A DNA stretch of 64,000 bases, taken from contig JAEWQP010000010.1 of NCBI GenBank assembly GCA_023399155.1, positions 1-64,000 of the forward strand, in the 5' to 3' direction. Positions within the stretch are counted from its first letter, which is position 1; each line of letters begins with the position of its first letter. Under the pieces are notes generated by a model. It did not search any database. It saw only the letters and a list, made by a program, of their open reading frames with translations, and was not told the origin of the DNA. Positions 34,996 through 41,918 of this stretch are shown one piece after another. The position numbers and the translations under genes were made by a program. This DNA is from Verrucomicrobiota bacterium. Lineage in GTDB: Bacteria > Verrucomicrobiota > Verrucomicrobiia > Opitutales > Opitutaceae.

Positions 34996-36642
34996 ATGCT
35001 GAATTGTCTCCGCTTCAGACTGCCCGCCGCCCTGATGGCGCTGGCTCTCGCGTTTTCGGCCGCCGCCACCGCTGAGCGCGTCCAGGTGACGGTGCTCGCC
35101 ACGACCGACATGCATGGCAACCTCATGCCGGTCGACTACTACACCGGCCGGCAGGCCGACCGCGGGCTCGCGCGGGTCGCCACGCTCATTCACGAGGTGC
35201 GCAAGTCGGCCCCCGAGGCGCTCCTGATCGACTGCGGCGACACCATCCAGGGCACACCGCTCGCCTATTACTTCGCGCGGAAGAACAGCCGGCCGGCCAA
35301 CCCGATGATCGTGGCGATGAACGCGCTTGGGTACGACGCGATGGTCCCCGGAAACCACGAGTACAACTTCGGCCTGAGTGTCCTGGAAAAAGCGCGGCGG
35401 GAGGCGGCGTTTCCCTGGTTGTCCGCAAACACCTATCAGCGTCATTCGAACAACCGCAATGTCTACGATCCCTATGTCATCAAGGAAGTCTCGGGCGTGC
35501 GCGTGGCGATCGTCGGGCTGACGACGCCCGCGATTCCGAACTGGGAGGAGCCTGCGAACTATGCGGGTCTGGAGTTCCGCGATCTCGTGGCCGAGGCATT
35601 GAAATGGGTCGCCCACGTCCGCGGCAAGGAACGCGCCGACGTCGTCATCGCCGCGGTGCACATGGGCCTGGAGATCGATCTGCGCACCGGCGCCATGGGC
35701 CTGTGGAACATCCCGGGCGAGAACGCTGCCGTCGCCGTGGCCGAGCAGGTGCCCGGCATCGATGTGATGCTCATGGGACACACGCATCGCGAGGTCTCCG
35801 GGTTGTTCATCAACGACGTGCTCCTCGCCCAGGCGGGCCGGTGGGCCGATGGCCTTGCACGCGTCGACCTCTACCTTGACCGGATGGACGGCGGAGGGTG
35901 GAAGGTGGCCGCCAAGAGCGGACGCACCCTGCCGGTCACGCCGACCACCGCGACCGATCCGGAGATCGCCGCTCTCGCGCAGCCATACGAGGCGGAGGTG
36001 CAGGCCTGGCTCGACAAGCCGATCGGCACCTGTGCCGACGAGTTGAGCGCAGCCGAGTCGCGCCTGCGCGACACCGCGATCCTCGACCTGATCCAGCGCG
36101 TGCAACTCGACGCCGGAGGCGCGGACGTTTCGTTTGCCGCCAGCTTCAATCTCAACGCGCGCCTCCCGAAGGGCGCGGTCACGGTGCGCGATATCGCCGG
36201 TCTGTATGTCTACGAGAACTCGCTCGTGGTCGTGGAAGTGACCGGTGCGCAGATCAAGGCCGGGTTGGAGCATGCCGCGCGCTACTTTCTTCCCTACACG
36301 GAGGGCGCCACCGCCCGCGACCTCATCGACCAGCGCCAGCCCGGGTACAACTTCGACCTCGCCGAAGGCGTCGACTACACGATCGATCTCACGCGCGAGC
36401 CCGGCGACCGTATCACGGGGCTGTCCTTCCAGGGCGAGCCGCTTGCGCCCGACCGCAAGCTCAAGCTCGCGCTCAACAACTACCGCGTGAATGGAGGCGG
36501 TGGATACACGATGTTCAAGGGCGCGCCGGTGGTGTGGCGCTCCGGTGCGGAGATCCGCGACCTGATCATCGCCTGGGTGGAAAAGCACGGCGTCATTCCG
36601 GCCGAGCCCACCGACAACTGGCGCATCGTCACGGCGCCATGA
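34996..36642 (+). CDS. secreted 5'-nucleotidase / 2',3'-cyclic phosphodiesterase family metallophosphatase
   Basis: 548 residues with an N-terminal signal peptide (LNCLRFRLPAALMALALAF...ATA, about 1-26). The calcineurin-like domain shows TTDMHGNL (metal ligands Asp and His), IDCGDTIQGT, VPGNHEYN, IAAVHMG and LMGHTHRE. The C-terminal 5'-nucleotidase domain follows (about 340-548) with SFAASFNLNARLPKG and the substrate-binding NNYRVNGGGGYTMFKG. It resembles UshA/CpdB/YfkN proteins, scavenging nucleotides in the periplasm. ATG 34996 was chosen because the signal peptide starts there. Upstream sequence in frame is Arg-rich, without a gene. Confidence 0.9.
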   Translation: MLNCLRFRLPAALMALALAFSAAATAERVQVTVLATTDMHGNLMPVDYYTGRQADRGLARVATLIHEVRKSAPEALLIDCGDTIQGTPLAYYFARKNSRPANPMIVAMNALGYDAMVPGNHEYNFGLSVLEKARREAAFPWLSANTYQRHSNNRNVYDPYVIKEVSGVRVAIVGLTTPAIPNWEEPANYAGLEFRDLVAEALKWVAHVRGKERADVVIAAVHMGLEIDLRTGAMGLWNIPGENAAVAVAEQVPGIDVMLMGHTHREVSGLFINDVLLAQAGRWADGLARVDLYLDRMDGGGWKVAAKSGRTLPVTPTTATDPEIAALAQPYEAEVQAWLDKPIGTCADELSAAESRLRDTAILDLIQRVQLDAGGADVSFAASFNLNARLPKGAVTVRDIAGLYVYENSLVVVEVTGAQIKAGLEHAARYFLPYTEGATARDLIDQRQPGYNFDLAEGVDYTIDLTREPGDRITGLSFQGEPLAPDRKLKLALNNYRVNGGGGYTMFKGAPVVWRSGAEIRDLIIAWVEKHGVIPAEPTDNWRIVTAP

Positions 36643-36654
36643 GCGAATGCGCCG

Positions 36655-36730
36655 GAAGGGCGAGGTCTCCGGCCGAGCCGAGCCAATGATGTGCGCGCAG
36701 GCGCGACTCGGCCGGAGGCCTCGCCCTTCC
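36655..36730. repeat. inverted pair of REP-like units after the nucleotidase gene
   Basis: GAAGGGCGAGGTCTCCGGCC at 36655 and GGCCGGAGGCCTCGCCCTTC at 36710 form a long hairpin around a 26-bp centre, 12 bp after the stop codon. No T-run follows, but it could protect the transcript end or act as a terminator. Confidence 0.8.
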
Positions 36731-36818
36731 TCCTGACGCTTCCTTCCTCGCACGGCCTTGATTTCCCCGGATTGATCTCCGTTTGCTCCATGACCTCCTG
36801 TGAGATGAACTCCGACTC

Positions 36819-37394
36819 ATGAGATCGATCTGCGTTTACTGCGGCTCCAGTCCCGGCGCGCGGCCGGAGTATGCGGCGGCGGCGGCCGCTCTGGGCGCTG
36901 CCCTGGCCCGGGAGGGAATCACGCTCGTCTACGGCGGGAGCAACGTCGGGCTCATGGCCATCGTTGCCGACACCGTCCTCGCGGGCGGCGGTCGCGTCGT
37001 CGGTGTGATGCCTCGTGTGCTCATTGAGATGGAGGTCGCGCATCGCGGGCTGACCGAACTCATGGAGGTGGACTCCATGCACGAACGGAAACTCGCGATG
37101 GCCGAGCGCGCCGACGGGTTCATCGCGCTGCCAGGCGGCATCGGCACGCTTGAGGAAGTCGCGGAGATCTTCGTCTGGGCGCAGATCGGCATCCATCACA
37201 AGCCCGTGGCGCTGTTCGACGTCGCCGGTTTCTATGGACCGCTGCTCGCTTTCCTCCGTCACATGGTGGCGGAGCGATTCCTTCGCGCCGAACAGCTCGA
37301 CGGTCTGATCGTCGAAAACTCGCTCGAGCTGATGCTCTCGCGCATGCGGAGCCATCGCCCGGTCAAGGTCGACAAGTGGCTGGACCGCCGCTGA
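36819..37394 (+). CDS. LOG family protein (TIGR00730-type nucleoside 5'-monophosphate phosphoribohydrolase)
   Basis: 191 residues. The Rossmann-like lysine-decarboxylase-fold signature is complete: CVYCGSSPG at the start, VYGGSNVGLMAIVADTVL, and the PGGxGTxxE motif as LPGGIGTLEEVAE with the preceding MHERKLAMAERAD. It is predicted to release free base from AMP or cytokinin-type nucleotides. It lies after the REP pair and has no functional link to its neighbours. Confidence 0.93.
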   Translation: MRSICVYCGSSPGARPEYAAAAAALGAALAREGITLVYGGSNVGLMAIVADTVLAGGGRVVGVMPRVLIEMEVAHRGLTELMEVDSMHERKLAMAERADGFIALPGGIGTLEEVAEIFVWAQIGIHHKPVALFDVAGFYGPLLAFLRHMVAERFLRAEQLDGLIVENSLELMLSRMRSHRPVKVDKWLDRR

Positions 37395-37505
37395 GCCTGC
37401 TCGCGCAAGGTCGTGCAGGCTCAGCGGGGCGCGGGGCGGTGGCGCCTCGTCCTCGCCGGGTTCGGACCGTGCAAACGTCCTCGGTCCTCCGTCCTCTTCC
37501 TCCGC

Positions 37506-38666
37506 TCAGCGTCGGCCGAGCAGAGCGTCGATCATCTCGACGTCGGGTGCGCCCGAGGATTTCTGCTCCGGGAACCACTCGAAGATGCCGAAGTCGCCCT
37601 TGTATTCCCAATTCGCCCACGCCATGCCCTCGGCCTCGAAGACACCGACGATGTCGCGATAATAGGCAAGGCGGTCGGCGCGCGGCACGGTGGGCATGCA
37701 GCCGAACTCCCCGCAGTAGAGCTGCAGGCCGAGTTCACGCGCACGGTTGATCGCCGGCTCGAGTTCCTTGCGCAGGCGCGCGGGACCCCAGTCGTCGCTC
37801 GCGTTGGCCGCGACATCCGAGAAGTTTTTCGTCGCGCCCTTGAGGAGCTTGTCAGCCGTGGCCTTGTCGACCACCGGTCCGGGATACTTCACCGGGCCCG
37901 TGTAGACGCGGAGCGGCGTCCAGTCCGCCAGGTAATGGGTGAAGAGCAGCGGCGAATAGGTGTGCGTGCTCAGGATGATGTTCTTGTCGCCGGCCGGCAC
38001 CTTGAGCGCGGGCAGCGTCGAGGGAATCTGCCACTTGTTCGAACCGAACACGAGGACGCGATCGGGCTCGGAGGCGCGGATGAGCTTGTGCGCCGCATTG
38101 ATGAGGCGGTTCCAGTCCTCGTGGTCGTCGGCGACGGGCTCGTTCATGATCTCGTAAGCGAGATCGCTGGCCGGGAAATGGCGCAGGCGCTTGGAGAGTT
38201 CGGTCCAAAGGGAGAGAAAATGCTTCTGCTCGGCCGGATCGCTCCAGAGCGTGTTCGGCGCGCCGCCCTCGTTCTCCGCGTTAAAGTGGTGTGAGCGGAC
38301 GGTGTGGAGGTCGATGATGATCCGCAGCTTGTTTGTCCGTGCCCAGTCGACTGCCTTCACGAGGAGTGCGAAGGCCTCCTCGTTGGGTTTCCCGTTCTCG
38401 TGCCAGAGCTCCTTTTCGTCGATCGGCAGGCGCACATGGTCGAAACCGACGCGTGCGATGTAACGCAGGTCGTTTTCCGTGATATGGATCGCCCGCGGCG
38501 TCCAGCCAAAGTCCTGGGAGAGCCAGTGGCTCAGGTTCGTGCCGCGGCGGATGGCGAAGCCGGCGGGGTTTTGCGGGGCGGTGAACGCGGTCGTGGTCAT
38601 GACGGTAGCGGCGAACACAAGGACGAGTTTCAGAACTCGTGCGGGTGAAACTAGGTGGCGTAACAT
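37506..38666 (-). CDS. secreted glycoside hydrolase family 5 (cellulase-like) enzyme
   Basis: 386 residues. Signal peptide about residues 1-30 (VLKLVLVFAATVMTTTAFTA). The TIM barrel carries the GH5 acid/base Glu176 in YEIMNEPV and the nucleophile Glu320 in LYCGEFG; RLPIDEKELW and HTYSP are also typical. It is likely an endo-acting beta-glucanase or mannanase; the subfamily is undetermined. ATG 38666 was chosen for the signal peptide. It ends close to the convergent LOG gene. Confidence 0.88.
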   Translation of the reverse strand: MLRHLVSPARVLKLVLVFAATVMTTTAFTAPQNPAGFAIRRGTNLSHWLSQDFGWTPRAIHITENDLRYIARVGFDHVRLPIDEKELWHENGKPNEEAFALLVKAVDWARTNKLRIIIDLHTVRSHHFNAENEGGAPNTLWSDPAEQKHFLSLWTELSKRLRHFPASDLAYEIMNEPVADDHEDWNRLINAAHKLIRASEPDRVLVFGSNKWQIPSTLPALKVPAGDKNIILSTHTYSPLLFTHYLADWTPLRVYTGPVKYPGPVVDKATADKLLKGATKNFSDVAANASDDWGPARLRKELEPAINRARELGLQLYCGEFGCMPTVPRADRLAYYRDIVGVFEAEGMAWANWEYKGDFGIFEWFPEQKSSGAPDVEMIDALLGRR

Positions 38667-38741
38667 GGGCGAAACGTAAAGGGATTGCGGGCGATAGGCA
38701 ACGGCAAGACGGGTGGAACCGTAGAACGCACGGAAGCGCAC

Positions 38742-38780
38742 AAAGAAAAACCGCCAGGCCCCGGGAAATGGGCCTGGCGG
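38742..38780 (-). terminator. rho-independent terminator of the AhpD-like operon
   Basis: On the minus strand CCGCCAGGCCC pairs with GGGCCTGGCGG around a short loop and is followed by TTTTTC, 47 bp after the stop of the 70-residue gene. It separates this operon from the GH5 gene. Confidence 0.88.
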
Positions 38781-38827
38781 TCGAAGGACACGGCGGCGGA
38801 ATCCTTCCGCCCCATGTCGGGCATGGG

Positions 38828-39040
38828 TCAGATGTGGACTGGCTGTGGGGCAGCAGGAGCTGAAGGGGCCGGGGCGGCGGCCGGCGTGCAACAGTGGGTC
38901 GGCGCGGGCGTGGCGGCGGGGGTCGCCGCGGGCGCGGGCGCTTGCTGGGCGGAGACCGGCGTGCCGGCCGGATTGGAGCCCGGCTTGGCGAAATTCCTGG
39001 CCTTGCGGCCGGAGCTCTTCGGGGAAGGAGTCGTATTCAT
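38828..39040 (-). CDS. small Pro/Ala-rich protein with a His-Cys-Cys motif
   Basis: 70 residues, not recognised. The first 20 residues are basic (MNTTPSPKSSGRKARNFAKP); the rest is Ala/Pro-rich (APAPAATPAATPAP) with a single THCC at positions 48-51 and the end PQPVHI. No signal peptide or membrane helix is visible. It starts 19 bp after the AhpD-like gene and is followed by a good terminator, so the two form a two-gene operon. A metal- or thiol-binding role is suggested only by the HCC motif. Low complexity leaves some doubt that it is a gene, but operon position and terminator support it. Confidence 0.6.
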   Translation of the reverse strand: MNTTPSPKSSGRKARNFAKPGSNPAGTPVSAQQAPAPAATPAATPAPTHCCTPAAAPAPSAPAAPQPVHI

Positions 39041-39059
39041 GGTACGTGTATTGATCGAA

Positions 39060-39680
39060 TCAGGACACTTTGACTTTCTTGCTTGCGCCCGACGTCGCAG
39101 GGACGGCGGGCGGGAAGGGTACGGGCACGGAGGCCGACGCGGCCGCGTCGCCGGTCGGCGCGGGGTAATCCACCGTCGTGCGCGCCACGTTGTTGAAGAG
39201 GTCTCCGAACGTGCAGTGCGCGACGTTCGCCACGATCTCGGCCACAGCTCCATCGCTGAAGCCCGCGCGACGCAGCGCCTGGAGGTCGCCATCGCTCACG
39301 TCGCCGCGCTGGAGCACGACGGCGATGACGAAACGCAGCATGGCGTGCGTCGCGGGATCGTCGGCGCGACCGTAGCGCGCGTTGGTGATGTCACCGGGAG
39401 CAACGCCTGCGGCGACGGCCTGCGCATGGTGCATGGCGATGCCGTAGGCCGAACCATGGATCTCGGAAACGGCCAGCCCGATCATCGCGCGCCGTTCGGC
39501 GGAGAGTCCTCCGTCGGCCAGGGCGCAGGCACTCGCGAGATACATCTCCAGCCCCGCAGGCGATTGCGCCAGCAGGTGGATGAAGTTGCAGGATTCGCGC
39601 GGCGGATGACCCAGGGTCTTGATGATGTCGCGGGCTTCGGGACAGTTGCTCTGGAGATCGGCGGGTTGCAGGCGGGACAT
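39060..39680 (-). CDS. AhpD/carboxymuconolactone decarboxylase-fold protein lacking the CxxC
   Basis: 206 residues. The helical CMD fold motif E-x3-C-x2-C-x3-H is present as Glu73, Ser77, Gly80, His84 (SEIHGSAYGIAMHH), so both redox cysteines are substituted. A second domain half follows (GRADDPATHAMLRFVIAVV, GFSDGAVAEIVANVAHCTFGDLFN). The C-terminal 35 residues are Pro/Ala/Val-rich and end KKVKVS. Family members act as peroxidases or decarboxylases; without the cysteines neither can be assumed. A sigma-54-type promoter lies 33-48 bp upstream, and the next gene upstream encodes a sigma-54 activator. Confidence 0.8.
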   Translation of the reverse strand: MSRLQPADLQSNCPEARDIIKTLGHPPRESCNFIHLLAQSPAGLEMYLASACALADGGLSAERRAMIGLAVSEIHGSAYGIAMHHAQAVAAGVAPGDITNARYGRADDPATHAMLRFVIAVVLQRGDVSDGDLQALRRAGFSDGAVAEIVANVAHCTFGDLFNNVARTTVDYPAPTGDAAASASVPVPFPPAVPATSGASKKVKVS

Positions 39681-39712
39681 GGTGGTGATCGTGGGTTGCT
39701 GCCATCTTCTGG

Positions 39713-39728
39713 TGCAGCACGGATGCCA
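39713..39728 (-). promoter_or_regulatory. sigma-54-type (-24/-12) promoter of the AhpD-like operon
   Basis: On the minus strand TGGCATCCGTGCTGCA matches TGGCAC-N5-TTGCA, with the invariant GG and GC exactly 10 bp apart. Transcription would start about 12 bp downstream, leaving a leader of about 20 nt before ATG 39680. The neighbouring upstream gene encodes the required type of activator. Confidence 0.7.
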
Positions 39729-39823
39729 ACCGCGCTCCTGTGCGCTGCGCATGTATCCAAGCTCTTGATGCCGTGGAACTCCCGGAGCCGCGCTGCCGGA
39801 GCGCCCGGTGGAGCATCCACGAA

Positions 39824-39867
39824 GTTTCGCGGTTCATCCGGCGAAATCTCGCGGTTATCGCGAAACC
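39824..39867. promoter_or_regulatory. putative enhancer (upstream activating) sites for the sigma-54 regulator
   Basis: TTTCGCGGTT (39825-39834) and TCTCGCGGTT (39847-39856) are direct repeats exactly 22 bp apart (two helical turns). The second runs into CGCGGTTATCGCG, an inverted repeat, and then GCGAAACC, the inverse of the first motif. The cluster lies about 100-150 bp upstream of the sigma-54 promoter, where activator sites are expected. Confidence 0.55.
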
Positions 39868-40041
39868 TCGCTGCAGTCACGCACACGAGCGCGGTGGTCA
39901 GCCGCCGCGGCTTAAGGGTGCTGGCCGAGGCGCGGCTCGCCGCGCGACGTGGTCCTTCCCGGCGCACGCCGCCGCTGGATCCCGGCGGCGCCTGCCCATA
40001 GCCGCGTTTGCCAAATGCGGCTGGGTGCGTTCAGCCCGGGC

Positions 40042-41652
40042 TCAATCCGGGCGCCGCAGGCCGAGCTTTTTCATGCGCGATACGAGGGTGGAGGGCTTGA
40101 GCCCCAGCAGGGCCGCGGCACCGCTCGGGCCGTGGACATGCCAGTGGCTGCGATGCAGGGCGGTGAGGATGTTCTCCTCCTCCAGCCGGCGCAGCTGAGC
40201 CTCTGTGAGTATGCCGCCAGCGGGCGGCAGCGAAGATGTCGGGGGGCGGACTACCGCGGTCGAACCCGGAATATCGAAGTGCAGGTCGCCGTCCCGGGCG
40301 AGGATCGCCGCGCGTTCCACGATGTTTTGGAGTTCGCGCACATTCCCCGGCCAGGCGTAGTCGAGCAGCATCTGGGCGTGCTTCTCGGTGAATGCCGGCA
40401 GCGTGGTGCCAAGGCGTCGCGCAGCCTGGGCGAGGAAATGCCGCGCAAGGATCGGGATGTCATCCGGCCGCTGCCTGAGCGGGAGCACCTCGATCGGGAA
40501 TACGTTGAGGCGGTAATAGAGGTCCTGCCGGAAACGCCCGGCGGCGACGTCCGCGCACAGATCGCGGTTGGTCGCGGCGATGATGCGCACGTCGACGGTG
40601 CGCGTGCGTTCCTCGCCGACGCGCTCATACTGCTTCTCCTGGAGTACACGCAGGAGCTTGCCCTGGAGTTCAAGCGGGATCTCGCCGACCTCGTCGAGGA
40701 AGAGTGTGCCGCCGTCCGCGGCCTCGAAGCGGCCGATGCGGTCGCGGACTGCCCCGGTGAAGGCACCCCGGGCATGGCCGAAGAACTCGCTCTCGTAAAG
40801 ATCGCGCGGGACGGACGCGCAATTCACGCGCACCAGGGGTCCGGCCCGGCGGCGGCTGCGGCGGTGGATCTCGCGCGCGACCAGTTCCTTTCCCGTGCCC
40901 GATTCGCCGACGATGAGCACGGTCGCGTCGGTGGGCGCAACCATCTCGATCTGGCGGAGGAGCCGCTGCAATCCGACGCTCTGGCCCACGATGTCCACCA
41001 GCGCCCGCGAATCGTGCACCTGCCGGCGCAGGTCGTTGTTCTCGACCTCGAGGCGCGAGCGCAGGCGCTCGATCTCCTCGAAGGCGCGCGCATTTGCCAG
41101 CGCGACCGCGATGTGGTCGGCAAACACCCGCACCCAGGCCGGGCCGCGCGCGTGCGTGGGGATGCGCGTGTAGAGCGCGAGCACGCCGATCACCGGACCC
41201 GGTCCGCGGATCGGCTGCGCATCCACTCCGCGAATACCCTCGGCGGCCGCCCAGGCCGCGTCGACGTGGGGATCGGGCGCCTCTGAGAGGTCCTTGACCA
41301 CGTGGGCCTCGCCGCGGGCCGCGACCCGACCCGGGAGGTCGATCCCGAGCGGCACCCGGCGGCATTCCGGATCGTCGGGCACGCACCACTCGGCGCCTGT
41401 CTGCGAGCGGCCGGCACTCGCGACAAGATGCAGGCAGCGCGATCGGTCCGGGCAGCGAGGACGCATCGGGCATGACGCGCATGCGTCGCCGTCCGCGATG
41501 AGCCACATCCGCGCGAGCGCGACATGGGGACGCTCCGCCTGGCGCTGGACGACGCGCTGCAACAGTTCCTCCGACGAGCGGATCTGCGCAAGCTCGAGCA
41601 GGCGCTCCGCGAGCGAGTCAAACTCGGGTTGATACGTTTCAGACAGGTGCAC
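40042..41652 (-). CDS. GAF-domain sigma-54-dependent transcriptional activator (NorR-like layout)
   Basis: 536 residues from a GTG start. A GAF-type sensor (about 25-185) carries a cysteine cluster, Cys58, 61, 67, 73, 90 and 97 ([16 protein letters not shown], then later C and C), which could bind a metal or Fe-S cluster. The AAA+ domain (about 205-440) has GESGTGKE, an exact GAFTGA and [13 protein letters not shown] Fis-type HTH ends the protein ([25 protein letters not shown]). There is no receiver domain, so the signal is sensed directly. It lies upstream of, and on the same strand as, the AhpD-like operon, its likely target. Confidence 0.9.
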   Translation of the reverse strand: MHLSETYQPEFDSLAERLLELAQIRSSEELLQRVVQRQAERPHVALARMWLIADGDACASCPMRPRCPDRSRCLHLVASAGRSQTGAEWCVPDDPECRRVPLGIDLPGRVAARGEAHVVKDLSEAPDPHVDAAWAAAEGIRGVDAQPIRGPGPVIGVLALYTRIPTHARGPAWVRVFADHIAVALANARAFEEIERLRSRLEVENNDLRRQVHDSRALVDIVGQSVGLQRLLRQIEMVAPTDATVLIVGESGTGKELVAREIHRRSRRRAGPLVRVNCASVPRDLYESEFFGHARGAFTGAVRDRIGRFEAADGGTLFLDEVGEIPLELQGKLLRVLQEKQYERVGEERTRTVDVRIIAATNRDLCADVAAGRFRQDLYYRLNVFPIEVLPLRQRPDDIPILARHFLAQAARRLGTTLPAFTEKHAQMLLDYAWPGNVRELQNIVERAAILARDGDLHFDIPGSTAVVRPPTSSLPPAGGILTEAQLRRLEEENILTALHRSHWHVHGPSGAAALLGLKPSTLVSRMKKLGLRRPD

Positions 41653-41918
41653 GGGAGAAGGCGGATGCGATCGGGCGAGGGATCTAGAATCCGCAAAAGC
41701 ACCGCGCGGACGCCGACGAGGAGAACGTCATCAGCGTTCCACCGTGCGGCACGCCCGGCCCGCTGCCGATGCGTGCCAAAACCCGCGGGGATCCGCCGGG
41801 TGGACTGACTTCGCGCTGTTCACGGAGACCCAATGTAGCACGAAATCCTGTCAAAGGCTGTGCAGCGATTGGCCACTGCGTGGTCCTTTCGGCACGCGCC
41901 ACCCGCGACCCGTCGGGC

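Noticed and set aside
34933..36753. 606-codon minus-strand frame opposite the nucleotidase gene
   Set aside because: Antisense shadow without domains; the plus-strand gene has a signal peptide and complete metallophosphatase motifs.
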